Shown: positions 1-13,600 of the stretch, piece by piece | How the letters are laid out: every line of letters begins with the position of its first letter | Numbering within the stretch: the first letter of the stretch is position 1 | The notes under the pieces: model-generated | Seen by the model: only the letters and a program-made list of their open reading frames with translations | Databases searched by the model: none | What the model was told of the DNA's origin: nothing | Position numbers and translations under genes: made by a program | From: Buxus sempervirens | Taxonomy: Eukaryota; Streptophyta; Magnoliopsida; Buxales; Buxaceae | DNA length: 64,000 nucleotides | Assembly (NCBI GenBank): GCA_947561395.2 | Contig: OX387195.1 | Span: 26,055,126 to 26,119,125 of the forward strand | Direction: 5' to 3'

Positions 1-220
1 AGACGATGATCCATCGTCGTTTTTTGGAAATGAAGGAAGACACAGGCAGAATAGAGTGGACTTTCCCCTTCCTCTTTCTCTCTCTTCCGTTTTCAGGTGG
101 TACTAATTTTTTTGGTTTCCAGTGACCTCTCTCACTCTCCTGGGCGTTAGTGATTGTTGTTGTTGGGTGCTGCTGCTATTGGGCATTATTGATTGTTGCC
201 GTTGCGAAGAAGGTGAAGTA

Positions 221-250
221 CCTCTCTCTCTCTCTCTCTCTCTCCCCCTC
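221..250. repeat. (CT)n microsatellite in a CT-rich leader-like stretch
   Basis: About 12 CT units followed by more pyrimidine-rich sequence, roughly 360 bases before the F-box-like ATG. CT-rich tracts are common in plant 5' leaders, so this may mark an old transcription start region. Other CT-rich blocks sit at 75-90 and 265-285. Confidence 0.8.
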
Positions 251-606
251 TCCCTGTCCTCCGCTACACTCTCTCTTCTCTCTCTAAGAATCCAGAACCA
301 GACACACATTCCTAATCGTTGGGATGAGACAAGAAGAGAGGGAAAAGGGATTTGGGCGTTCAGTCCTTTTGGTTGGCGGTGAGCCATGGATCACTTCCTC
401 CTCCGTCAACTTCGCTGCGAATCGACTTATGGCTTTTTTATAAGAATAAAGCATCCGTCCCTCTTCTTCTGAACTTGCAATACTTCTAACGGGAAAGAAA
501 GATTTGTGCCAAGGATCCCTGTCTTGGAGTTAAAGGAGAAGCAGGGATACAGACGCGAAGGAGATAACATCAATTGGGTTTCACTCGGAACATCGAAAGG
601 GAGTCG

Positions 607-744
607 ATGGAGAACTCTAAACGTGGTTTCAAATGGGATTGTCTACCCCTTCAAATCTGGGAAAATGTCCTTTCATGCCTTCCGATTTCAAGCTCACTGA
701 GAAAGAAATTAGTTTGGAGATGTCGATTCTTGCATGTCACATAG
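607..744 (+). pseudogene. Short F-box-like fragment
   Basis: A 45-codon reading frame begins with ATG at 607. Residues 13-32 (LPLQIWENVLSCLPISSSLR) fit the F-box pattern LPxxIWxxVLSxLPxxSLxR, the Skp1-binding helix of SCF ubiquitin-ligase adaptors. A stop at 742-744 ends the frame before any kelch or LRR repeat, and I found no continuing frame downstream. The fragment is preceded by a CT-rich leader-like region. It could be a truncated copy of an F-box gene, or a first exon whose remainder is missing. The motif resemblance is what I see; the F-box assignment is inferred from about 30 residues only. Confidence 0.35.
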
Positions 745-1189
745 ACTATTACTTGGGTTTTACTCAAGGCATCAAAAGGGTGTCAATGGGGCTCAAGAAG
801 ATTAAAGAATGTGGGGACGGATTCTGTGAAAGGTTATTGGGATCGTACATGTGGAGTTTGTTCTGGGGCTCAAGAAGAAGTTTGGGATAGACTAAAATTT
901 GTGGACGGGTTCTTTGAAAGGTTATTGGGCTTATTAATAAATTATTGATTACCAAATTTTGGGATCATACATGTGGAGATTGTGTAGATTTGTAGGAGGT
1001 TGAGATGTGTTTTTTTTTTTCCGGTCTTGTTACAGATTAAAGAATGAGAATGAGTCAGTGAGTGACAGTGGTGGAGGGATCTGTCTCTCTCCCCTCTCCT
1101 TCTCCTCCCCTACAGTCAGTTTTTAAAATATAGAATTTTTATGTCATGATAATCAGTCACTTGTGTTATATTAATATGGGAATGATACA

Positions 1190-1392
1190 AATCAATTCTT
1201 CATAAGTTCATCCAATCAGTGGAATTGCATTTTAAATCAATTATTCATGGAATTGTAATTCCAAATTTCAATTCTCTTGCCATCCAATCACAATAATTTC
1301 AATTCCATCTAATTCCAATTCCAATTCTTGATGAATTAGAATTGGAATTATAATTCTTAATTCCAATTCCAATTCATCGAACCAATCGGGGC
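1190..1392. repeat. GAATT/AATTCC-rich inverted repeat, MITE-like
   Basis: A 200-base block built from repeats of AATTCCAATTCC and its complement, with a palindromic centre around 1330-1350. It ends in a GC-rich GGGGCCC. It looks like a fold-back element or MITE. No clear target-site duplication was found. Confidence 0.4.
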
Positions 1393-1724
1393 CCAAGCAT
1401 TTCTATTCTAAAGAAGTGTCAAATTTCAAACTCCTTGACCGTTAATATTCTTATTTTTTTTAAAAAGGAAAAAGGAAAAAACCACTTTCTAGAGTTAAGT
1501 AGTGGGAAAAGCTTCAATTCCTTACCCTTGCAAACTTCTAACATTAGTACCTGAACTAATTACAAAATCTTATGAATGTAGTAACTTCTAGTAAAACATA
1601 AATATTTATTTCCTGAACATAAAAAACATTGAAAGAATTAAAAACCTACTAAAGCAAGAGCCTGACTGCTACAACTGGTTAATTTGCTGTGGGGCCCTTT
1701 TCTAGAGGAGTATGTTAGGTCACT

Positions 1725-2124
1725 TTGCACAACTTGTGGACTTCCTTTGGGAATAAATCTTTTAAGTTTGTCAAGCATTCTGAAAATTACATATGCTCTT
1801 ATCGTTTGAGAGAAGTTGGCTTGGCTGTGATTATTAATGGATTTTGTACTGCTGGTGGGTGTGCTACCAATCTGTTCGGTTTAGGTTATGTAGTCACCAC
1901 CATGCATTTGTTCGTTTTATGTGGATGTGCATCATTTTTTTTTAGAAAAGTAATGAAAGATAGTATTAATAGGAGAAGAAGCATGTATGATGTCAACTCA
2001 GCTGGGTATGACCATGAACCTCCTAGACAAACTATTCCCCTTAAACTTCACCTCAAACCCCCTGTAACTGAGTGAAACAATCTGGCTTACCCCACACCAA
2101 TAGCCTCATCAAGAAGAGTACCCA
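1725..2124. other. Stretch without a recognised gene
   Basis: A 116-codon plus-strand frame (1725-2075) exists here but matches no family I know. It directly abuts the antisense LINE remnant and is most likely a chance frame in element-derived DNA. Confidence 0.4.
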
Positions 2125-2330
2125 CATAAAGTCTAGATTTCCACTCTGGCATTTGCTAACTTATCTGCGATGTCATTAACACATGCTTGAACAAGGCATT
2201 CAACATGGTTTCTAAACCTCGGCCCTGCCGGATCAAGTACTGAAATCTCCAAGTACCTTGAATATCATGTCATCAAATTAATCAACGAAGCTGAATCTCC
2301 CTCTACTACAAAATCATGATGGCCGAGATT
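2125..2330 (-). mobile_element. LINE ORF2 remnant: C-terminal part of the RNase H domain
   Basis: Read on the minus strand, this translates with one in-frame stop to VVEGDS near the 5' end and NDIADKLANA near the 3' end. These match the E-D-S strand and the (N/D)xxADxLA helix of the RNase H domain that plant L1-type LINEs carry after the reverse transcriptase. The stop and the absence of the rest of ORF2 make it a dead fragment. Confidence 0.6.
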
Positions 2331-2382
2331 CTTAACTCTAAGCCTATGTGGATATTTACCATTAATTGCCCAATTAATTAAT

Positions 2383-2459
2383 TGTTACATTAATTTTGTT
2401 ATAGAATGTTATAGAAGTAGAAGGTTTCATTTAATAGAAGTTACCATCTATGTATGTCA

Positions 2460-2510
<51 letters not shown>

Positions 2511-2602
2511 AATGAAATTCACAAATGGGGGTGTGCGATTCCCTCTTCTTTCTTCATTCTTCTTTCTCTCTTCATTCTCTCTCTCTTACATGGTATCAGA
2601 GC
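2383..2602 (+). mobile_element. Copia-like LTR with primer-binding site (solo or truncated)
   Basis: TGGTATCAGAGC at 2591-2602 is the classic primer-binding site complementary to initiator methionine tRNA used by plant Copia elements. It directly follows CA at 2589-2590, as an LTR end should. The LTR probably starts at a TGTTA at 2383 (about 208 bp) and contains a (CA)n(TA)n tract. No gag-pol frame and no second LTR were seen downstream, so this is a truncated element or a TRIM-like relic. The left border is inferred. Confidence 0.5.
2461..2511. repeat. (CA)n(TA)n compound microsatellite
   Basis: About 15 CA units run directly into about 10 TA units inside the putative LTR. Confidence 0.9.
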
Positions 2603-3469
2603 AATCGATTTAGGGATTCTGAGAAAAGACTGATGCCATCTTCTCTTTCGCTGGTTGACGCCATCTTCTTCTACTTGTTTTCGTTTTCGCTGGTTGATGT
2701 CATCTTCTTCTACTTGGTTTTCGTCATTCTTTATTGAGGGTGTAGAGGATTTGCTTCATCGTCAACATGTGAAGAGTTTTTTGTTTTGGTGAGGTCGCTC
2801 AATTGCTGCATTCAGGAGGTTTGCTGTTCAGATCGTACAGGTGTTTGATTGTTGTCTATTGCTGCAATCTGAGTTTCCTGTTTGACGTTGCTTGATTGTC
2901 AATTGATGGGTGTTCTCAGTTAATCGAGGTCCATATCTTCTGTTAGAATATCAGATTTAAAATATTTTTCCCCTCACTGGTTGCGTACATGTACCTTTCA
3001 GTCATTCTCTTAATCTTTTGTTCTAGAGCAGTCCTCGTTGATGCTATCAGAGTTCTTTGTTGAACATGAGAGAAAAATCTCAATCTACTCTCTCCCATGT
3101 TAATTACTTACTGGACTGCCATTTTTCACATCTCCATCCTGTTTTAAATTTCTTTTTCTTCTTTTCCCCCCAAGGTTGTGATATTGAGTACCTAATTTGC
3201 ACTATTTTTAAGGTGGCTAACTGATGATTTCAATGATAACAAGTCATGACGGGAAGACATCACAGGCCAAATATGGCCTGAGCTTCGGACTAAAGTTAAT
3301 TAATTGTGAAATTTGCGGCCTCATAAATTTTGTGTTTTACCATATTTTGTAGTTTCTCTCCTTTCATTTTTGTTGTTGTTGTTGGCTTTAGGATGTATGA
3401 TTTGTGAAGTTGATTATAAAAAATGTTTCTTAACATAACTTTTATTTTCAATTTGGCGGCTTGATTCAG

Positions 3470-6400
3470 GTCTCTCAATTGTCCAAAAAACCAATCCTGA
3501 TGCCATTCTCTTAGCACATGAAAATACTGCTCGTCGCATTAGAAAAGGTCATTACTCTTTTGTTCAAGTTACATTTCTATGTCTATAATGATTTATTATT
3601 TCATCCCTTCATGAATAACTCAAATAGAATCTTAAAATGTTTCATTTTCTTATCAAATTGTAAGGAATTTGAGTTGAAAAACTATAGTTATTTTATGGCC
3701 TTCCATGATCAGTTAATGCTATCTTATGTTAGTTGTTGAATTAACAAGGAGAAACATGATAGGCATTGTTGATCCCAACTATCTGGGATAAGGCATTTGT
3801 TGATTGATATTTTTACATTACAAATTTATATTATTCTGCACGTTTTAGGATATATGAACTTTATATTGGTAATTGCGCTTGCAATCTCACGAAATTCAGC
3901 CGAAATTTCGTTTTCAGCAAGGTAATGGCATGAAAAGAGAGAAAATTTCGTTTTCAGCAAGGTAGTGGCAAGAAATTTTGTTTTCCTACTTTTTTGCGAT
4001 TTCGACAAAATTTCAGCGAAATCAGGGAAAATTTCCCCAGTGAAGGTAAAAGGGGGAAATATGTGTTTTTATTGTTTTGGTTTAATACATTTATAATGTA
4101 TACATGGGTGTGAAATAAATCCAAAACATCCACTGATCCACATGGAATGTACTAGATATATGATTGTAATTGTATTGAACTCAGTCTTTTAACTCTTTTG
4201 TCTACATTGACTTGATTAGTATTATGATAATCTCATTTCCCTTGATCATTTATATGTGATATACATGAAATGACTTATACATCACATTTCCTTTTGTTTT
4301 CTTGAATATTTTGTATTTATTTCATACCCATGTATGCATTGTAAATGCATTAAAAAAAATACAAGAAAAACACATATTCCCCATTTCCCTCATTGGTGAA
4401 ATCTATGGAAATTTTCCATAGTTTTGCAGAAATTCCGGCTAAATGCGAAATTGCAGTCCTTGATTGGTAACCAAATCTGCAACGTTTACCAGTAGAGTTA
4501 TATTTGGCCTGATGTTTTGTGAATTCCGTACAAAATCCACCTAACTTTTCATATCAATTTTCTAGAAGTGCATTTTATTTCAAAAGCACACTAGAAATAG
4601 AAATGCATTCCTCTTGTCTTGCACCATGTCCCCTCTCTTTTTTAAACTCCTTACTCTCCTTCTATTTTTCTCAAATTTAACTTGTCTTTTCTCGCCCTTA
4701 TAAAGTCAATGGTCTCAAGTTCTTATCACCCTTATAAAGTCAATGGTCTCAAGTTCTCCAGTTCCTCCTTTGCTCTCATAATTTTCTACAATCACAGACA
4801 ACGATAAATTTACTACCCCTTTATTTTATCTTTTTAAGTTTCTCCTTTGCTCTCATAATTTTCTACAGTCATAATCAATAATAGATTAAGTACCCTTCGT
4901 TTATCTTTTTAAGTTTGTCATTTTTTATCATAATTTCCACATTAATTGCGAGATCAAAATGACAAAAAAATTGAGGATAAAAAAAAATGCCCATGACAAA
5001 GCCCAAAAAGGACCTTAATTACACTGACAGATTGCAGTCTTATCCGAAATGGGAAGAGAGAATCACTTACAGATTATGGCTGAGACTTGGGTTGATTTTC
5101 TGGATGTTTAGAGTTGAGACTTTGTTTGCAATTATTTTGTTGTACAATATATGAATCTCTGATGCATAACCTGAAACTTACGTGTTTCAGGTTATGTACA
5201 TAAGCATATAACACATGGTAATAGTATTTTAAATTGACCTAACCTGAAACTTACCTGTTTATTATGGTTGACCTATCTGAAATTGAACCAAAGATCGAGA
5301 ATCCTTATTGTAACCTCCCAACAACTGTGTGGATTAGTGTGTCTGGTCTGTAATTGCCAGTGCTGCACCTAAGCGATCAGGAATGCACAAAATGCCAAGG
5401 ACTTTTATTATAGATTTGGCCATATGATTTCGTTTTTATTATAGATGGTTGAAAAGCTGAAACTGTTGGGAAACTTTTATCATACCATATATGATTGGTC
5501 TTTTGTGAAACAGAAGAAACATTTGCAAGTTATCAAACTTCTACTAGTCAACTTTTAAGCTTTTTTTATTTTTGTTTTTTGTTTTTTTTTTATTTGTTGC
5601 AGATGATTGGTCACTTGGCTATACCTCAATCTCAGGGGCTGAAGATATTTGCATCGGTGGTGAACGATTGAATGTCATTCTTTCTCCGGTAGTACTCATG
5701 TACAAAAATACCTAGTTAAGCATAATTTATTTTGCTCTTTAACCTCATTACCACAAACTTTTTTTTGGTGGAAATGTAGAGCACCAAATGTCTTTGGTTG
5801 CTTTTTTTTCTTCTTCTTTCTTTTGTCCTTGTTTCAAAAATTTAAAGAATCTTCTTACTCTAATTCTAGTTATATATGTTTACTATCATGTTATATAGTA
5901 CGATAATATATTGATATGGATCAATTGATCAATAATGTTATTGAACTGAACCAATCTGATACTTACAACCAATGCATAATGGTCAGGACAAGAGAAGTCC
6001 CTTGATTCCATCCAATGTCTCAGCCTGATCAAGTCCAGTATCAAATGGATCAGTCAATTTGTGTTCATATTAGAGCTGATAAATATACTGATATTGTTAC
6101 TTTAAATGCTTTTTACTGTTAGTTGTTAGTCAAAGGTTAGTGCTTACTATATGGTCTCAGCCCATGATAGAACACCTTATACAGGTTTTGTCTCTCGACT
6201 GGGATTACCACTGTAGTGTGGCTTCACTCCATGGTCATACCAATGACCATGAGAACTCCTCCAATAAATGACCATGGGTGCTAATTCAAGTACCTTATAA
6301 TTGCATCCACAGTTACACCTTCCATAACCATTAGTGGAAACATGACACGATGATGGGTTGAGACCACAATTTTTATTTTAGTTAAACTTTGTACAGCAGT

Positions 6401-8263
6401 TCTGGTTGATAATATATTGTTGAAATATATTCATCTTAGAATTTGACTTTTTATTGCCATTAACTCAGAGTTAATATAGGCTTTTTTTTTAAAGGAAATG
6501 TTGGCATCCTATTGTTTTTAAGAAATTTTTTTGCTTTATATGCTATTCCTTTTAAATCATTTCTAAATCTTTTACTAAAGCATTATCATGGGCATCATTC
6601 AGATATACAAATCTCATGATACTTTTGCTTTGTTATAAACACTTAATATTGCATATTTATCATGAGACTTTTTAAGATAATTGTTGACAGTAAATCAAAG
6701 ATAATTCTGATCCTGCGATTCTGAAGGAATTTTAAGAGAATTATTTCAAAATTTATGAACTAAAATGCACATATTGGTTTCATGGCATGTGATTAGCGTT
6801 TCTTGCTAAAATACCTATATTAATACCGGTTGTATGTAATGTAAACCACTAATCTAATGGTTGCTTGGAATTTTAACAAGCCATACATGTTCAGACTTGT
6901 TAAATCATTCTTTCTTGTTCTAAATTAAATATAATTTTTATAATTTTTCTAATTGTTTTAATTGAATTATTTCTGTTATCTCATTTTTCAGGGACATACA
7001 GATGGTCACATGGCTTTGCTTCATGTCAGTACTAACTCGCTTATTGTTGGGGATCATTGTGTTGGGTGAGTTTTATTATTTCAGACACATATTCTCAGAG
7101 ATTATTCTACAGTTCCCATTGAATAACTGCTCTCATAATAAACTCGCTTATGCTTCGTTTGTATGTTCTTGAAATATTTTAGAAGCTTTGTGGAGCACAG
7201 GAGACAAACAGGAAATAGGGATGCCAATAAGGCACCAAGAACGTGAAACCTTCATATTCTAAGCCTAGAATTAGCAAAATACGTCCAAATCCTTGCCGGG
7301 AAAGAAGAACAGTGGCTGGATCAAGGTCAATGATAGAGCCTTGTGTGCTGACTTGCTGTGACACAGGGAGTAGAGTACTTAGGAACTTCAGACGTCAATC
7401 TTTGAAACTTTGACACAGCTGAAACAATATGAAAATCAGATAACACAGCAACAAAATGCATCCAATTTATTTACCATAAAACTCCAAACTCCAAAGAGTA
7501 TCAGCTCCCATAGTGAAGAAAGAAACCCTTTCATGCTCATATCCAAAGCGGCAAAGCCTAATTTGGACTCAGAAAAAAATTGATAAAAGTAACCTATGGA
7601 AAGCAGTTCCTTTTAACTTACTTAAATCTACAATTCTTTATAAATATTACCCCTAAGATATAAATACTACCCCATAAGAACACACATAACTGGGCCACTG
7701 GCCACCCATTTGGGTTATCAACCCAAATGTTCTTTAAAGGAATTCACTTCCATTTTTTTTGGGGGCACTTTAACACTTGTTGGCTTCTATTTACACTTCT
7801 CTTTCATTTATACATAAGTTTCTTGAATCACAGTTAATATCCTCTTGATTAGATATTGGTAATGAGTACCACTTAAAGTTTTCTGATTTCCTAATTTGGA
7901 TCTCAATTGCCTCTTTGTTTTATTGAAGATCTCTTTTTTTAGCTCGTTTTGGGGCATTCATTTTTAAACTCCTTGTTGACATGGTAAACATGTCGTTTAA
8001 CCATGCTAAAGATTAATGATATATCAAGATCATGGTATTCCATGATTTGCTGGTTCTGATGGATGTTGGAACAGAATCCACCAGATTCAGTTAGGGTTTG
8101 AAAAAACCCCTTGTTTTTTGCCCACCTCAAGTGGCATGCTGCTTTGTGCCGGTTAAAACCTCAATGATATTAATGGCATAGGGAGTGTATCATCAACGTT
8201 GCCATGATGTTGCACGTCATAGGTGGCATGCCTTGCGCAATTGTTGCAAAAACAAAACTAGAA

Positions 8264-8304
<41 letters not shown>

Positions 8305-10627
8305 GGGGAGGGAGGGAGAGAAAGAGAGAGAGATGGGCCTAGCTTCCGCTGACCTTAACCGGAAAAAGATGAGTTGGGAAGAGGTGTGGCTTCCTTGTTT
8401 GGAGTGAGATGAGTGGATAAGAGGGGGAGATAGGTTTCGGCCTTTTACTTTAAATTGACCACTTGGTTTCTAATGACCCTCTTTCCTAGGGTCCGGTTTC
8501 GATTAAATTTATCCAATTTAATCGGATCATTATCCAGATAAATGTTCGGCGGATCAAATACGGATCCAAAGATTAGATCCATTGAATATTCGGATTTGGA
8601 TCTTACTATATCCATCCGATAAACATCCGAATACAATTAAACTCAAAGCATGATTGAAATTTTTAGAATTTTATATGGGTGTTTAAATTTATGGGCTAGT
8701 ATACTATATAAGTGAATAGACTAACATACTGTAGGTGAAAGTAGTAGGTTTAAAAAAGGCAAATTTAATCAGATTTTTGGATTTTTAACCGAATTCGGAT
8801 ACGGATTTTATAACCATATTCGGATTCCATAACAAATATGAAGGATCCGTCGGATATTAATCGGATTTGGATATCCTACAATTTTATTGGATTCGAATCT
8901 TGGTGGATCCGGTCCAAATCCGACCCGTTTACACCCTTACTCCTTCCTTAATTGACTATATATATATACATATAAAAAAAGAAAATAAAACAATATCAAG
9001 TAAAAATTATTGTTATGTGTTAAAAATAATAAAATTTTCAACTTTCATCTAGTAGGAAATCAGAAATAAATATGTACTACTCTACCAAATATAATATTTT
9101 TTTATTACTAATAAATTGTTTTAATTATATATTATAAAATTATATTTCACTATATTTGCAATAAATTTAAATTAAGAATGGGTTGGAATAAAATATATTA
9201 TATATATAGACCATAATATATATATATATATATCAAGAATCAAAATGATTTTATTTTTTATATATATTTTTATTTCATAAAATATTAATAACTTTTTTAA
9301 TTTTTTGAATTTCTTTTAATTTTTAATTGTTAGATTTTTTGACACAATGGCAAGAAAAATACAGCTGCACAAGTGGTGTGCTGGCAAATTCCTAGCGAAA
9401 CGGCACAGGAAGCCTTGGCAAAATGGTATTGAAACTGAATGTCTTTTCGACATTCTTTTTAATGCATCAAGCTTTTGAGTCAGTAGTTCATTTGTATAGT
9501 GCTAAGCTTGCAATGAGTTGTTTAATATCTAAATAAATTCCAATTCCATATCTAGGAAATTGGTCGCAGAACTGCCATATTATAACATGCTTCAATCATC
9601 CAAGACCCACCACCACCACCACACACACTCCCCCCCCCAAAAAAACAAAAAAAGAACTGTTGCCTACCATAGTTTCGATTTAAATTGGAGCCTGCAAAAT
9701 CAATCTTTATCAAGGCTTTAAATTTCATGTTCATAGGACTTATCAAATATTCTAAACGTAGAATTTTGTTTTTGGAAGCAACTCTGCTGACATTCCTTGA
9801 ATGGCTTTCTTTCAGTCAAGGAAGTGCCATATTGGACATCAATTCTGGTGGAAATATGAAGGCAAGTTTTTCTTCCATTTCGTCCTATACGGTTATACCA
9901 TGCCTAGGTTCTATACAATGCTCATTACCTTTTCACTTTTTTCAATTATGGAATACCAGTATGCTGAAAAAGTCTTGTTGAGTTGGTATGTCCCTTCTGT
10001 ATGATTCTTATACTTTACCTTAATTGACCAGTTAGCCCAGTTTACCATTCTTGGTTAGACTTGTAGCCTTTATGACATTATGACTTTCTCTTAAACTTAA
10101 TGATAGGGGTTTCATGAACTTCATTATAATTACTAACGCCAAGAAAATAAAAAAGCTAATATTTACATTTCCTGAGGCATTTGCAAATCAACTTTAGAGA
10201 TTCTATTTGTTGGATCAGCATCCTTGTCGAAAGAATGAAACTGTTACTCTACCCCTCATCTAAGGATGTAAATTTTCTTAAGTGTTTACTGGTATAAAGA
10301 AATACACCTTCTATTTGAGATTATATGATCCTTTCTGCAATTAATTTTGATGCCACCAAAACTTAGTAGATGGTAGTTGAAGTAAAAGTGTAGATCTGTC
10401 AATTAGTTTGACCCAGGTGAATCTGATGGGCATGATTTTCTCTATAATTTTCATTGTATTAAGAAAACTTGTTAGATTTTAGTTAAATCTAGCTCAGATC
10501 ATTGATCTATACTGTTAAATATTTGATCAAATCGTACACTTCTACTTTATGATGTTTTGATCATGCATATTCTCAAATAGTGGCATCAAGTTTGAATTAT
10601 TTCAAGAAGAAGAAGGAAAACAATTCC

Positions 10628-10692
<65 letters not shown>

Positions 10693-13600
10693 ATTTTCTA
10701 TTTGTACTGAGAGTTTCCAATTGATATTTCTTAGTTTGAACATTGGTTTCCTGTATGTTTTACTTTTGCTTTTGAGTTTTCAAGAGTTTCAACCTGAATT
10801 CTGGAAATTATTTATAGGGTTTAAATTCAGAAACCACTATATCTGACACTCTCCATCCGCAGTTCTGCAACTGATTGAAAGTTTTGAACCTTGTATGCAC
10901 GCGCTCACCCCCATTATGGTGTATAGTTATTTTAAATGAAATTAATCTAATAAAATAATTACATTAACTAAATTGTTACACAACTCAATAGAAGAAGCAA
11001 AATGTGAAATTAAAACAAAAGATAAAAAATTCCCTTCTTTAGTTGTGACCTATATAGAGGCATATAAAGTTCTGTCATGGTATAGAATTTAAATTATTTT
11101 TCCTCTTTTATAGATTTTCTTTTTATGTTTACACGTTTATTATGTATGCACAGCAATTTATATTCCACGTATATGAAGGTTGTCAAACATCAATGATTTC
11201 ATGCAGGACTATTTTCAAACAACTTATAAGTTTCTGGAGCTTTCACCTCATGCTTTGATCCCCATGCATGGTAGAGTCAACTTGTGGCCGAAGCACATGC
11301 TTTGTGGATATCTCAAGTATGAAATATAAGTTGCTCATCTCCTTTTATACAATTTGAAATGATCATGACGGGGACATGCATTCCACTTTTCAAATATTTG
11401 TTGTCATTTACTATGGGAACCAGAGAAAGTATATAAATTTTGATTACTTCTGGCCTTTACCAGTAAAGGTTTTCCACATTTTCTTTTTCTTGGTTATAAT
11501 CTAAAATTGTGCAGGACATGTGAAATATGCTTCCTAAACTTCATTGCAAAGTCAAAATCTGCAAGTTCTTGATTTGATTTTCATTTTGCATTTCCCCCCT
11601 TTTTTCTTTCCCCAAAGTTGGAGGCACTTTGCTTATCGTAGCAATTCAAAGGTTAATTAACAAAACTCAGCAAAAAAATTTTAAGCATGTGTAGTTTATC
11701 TGCCCATTTATGTTTTGTAATGAGCTGTGCAAAATGTGGCATGAGGATCTGTCTGTACAAACCTAGTGTTATTAGCCCAGCTTTTTTATTAAGTTGATTT
11801 AAGGTTTGAAAGAAGCTGAGAAGATGGAGAAGATTAAAGAAAGAAGGGAAGAATGGGAGACATGAAGAAAATGCAAGGAAGAGTTGGGAGCCTGTCTTTC
11901 CCACTTTTGATTCATTGCAACCAAGCATAGAATGCCTAATTAGTGACAAAATGGGCCCCAGTTACACCTCAGCCATTTATGCTACTCTTCTAATACTCCC
12001 TGTCCATATTCTTTGTGTAGATATCTTGCGTTGCTAAATTCCCTAAATTTTCAATGTAAGATGTATATATTACATCAGAAACAACTCATGATGACCCAGA
12101 TGATTACTTCTATATGTTTTTACCTCTCATGTCAAGATGGGTTATGAGCAATACTTATTGCTGCTTTGTTATCTAGTACAAGGTCTTTGATTGATGAACT
12201 ATAAATCAAATTCTATCAGTAAGAATAGAGGCATTGACTACTCATATGTAGTATATTCCATAGATCTAAGCTCTGCTTGCATTGAGTTCTTACTACTTTA
12301 TATTACTAGATTTATGCCAACAGGAAGTAAGCAAAGATGGAAATGACTGCTCAAGGTTCTGAAAAGACAGCCATGTCAGATATGCAAACCTGAGATTTAT
12401 TGTCATCCCTAATACTGATAGATGTAATGCCTTAATTACTGTTGGAGTTGCATCCAAGATAAATAAACCACCTGCTTCATGACCACTCTTGATCATCTTC
12501 CTCACGGAATCCTAAAAATCAACATTTGGAGAAAAGGTGACTGACATGACTGCAATTCAAAATGCAAGTATTGTTATCGACAGAAACAAGGTTAGTATTA
12601 ATGCTAGAGATTTAAAGAACATATAAAAGAATGATATGGAGAACTTAATTGCTCCATCCCCAATATCTGAGTAAGAAGCCCCATCAGTGAGTTTGACCTT
12701 TCACCTATCTGAACAAATATTTATATGAATGAAAAAAAGAAGACATGCCTACTATATGAAATGAAACTTCCAAATCAGTAATCCAAGGTGCATTGTATGG
12801 AGATGACACACTAACATGGTAGGCAGAGGAAACATTACTTGAGGCTGCAAAAGTGAAATTGGAAGCCAGGATGGTGGGAACTGTTGGAACCATTTAGTTG
12901 ATAAGTGATATGTTGAAGTCTCTTTAGGAGAGTGGCACATTCCATTTTGAGTCAACAATCATGAAATTAGAGGTCATGGTGGTGGAACTGTTGGAATCAT
13001 TTAGTTGATAAGTGATGTGTTGAAGTCTCTTTAGGACATTGGTTCACTCCATTTTGAGTTAACAATCTTTTGAGGACTATAGAGGTCTTGACTTGTGATA
13101 GTTAAAGTATATAAGCTGAAGACGATCTTCCTTGAATAACCAGGCTGGCAAAACAAACAAGTCCTGACTAAACTACCAAATGTATCTTGATCTGGCAAAA
13201 AGATAGATTTTAGTTTTATTGTGATTATTCTTTGCCATTGGCTTAGCAGTAGTGAGCTCTTATTCATTCAAAAACCATAGCTAACGAATCACTTTAGCAT
13301 ATTGTTGTTCCCTGGCACAAATTCAACTCTCCTCATTCTGGATTCAGGAGTAAATCTTACCAAGTGAGGGAACCTTCTCCATTGAGGATCTATGGTCTGG
13401 TGCATTCAACTCCAGATTTAACCGAACTAACACTTGGAAGATGCAGTAATGTTCTTGATCTTTTTTTTTCCTGCATATATGTAATATCACTTGGTCCATA
13501 TGCCTGAAATTGAGCTCCATCTGAGGGCTCCATCACTCAAAATCCTGATGATGCTCCAGTTTCTTCCATAAAACTTCTGAAAATGGCATAATGCTCAGCT

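Noticed and set aside
122-382. Open frame rich in Ser-Leu (plus) and its antisense partner
   Set aside because: Both are translations of the CT microsatellite and its flanks; no homology or exon signals.
1725-2075. 116-codon plus-strand frame
   Set aside because: No recognised domain, no splice partners, and it abuts an antisense LINE remnant.
8204-8407. Glycine-run frame
   Set aside because: It is the poly-G homopolymer read as codons.
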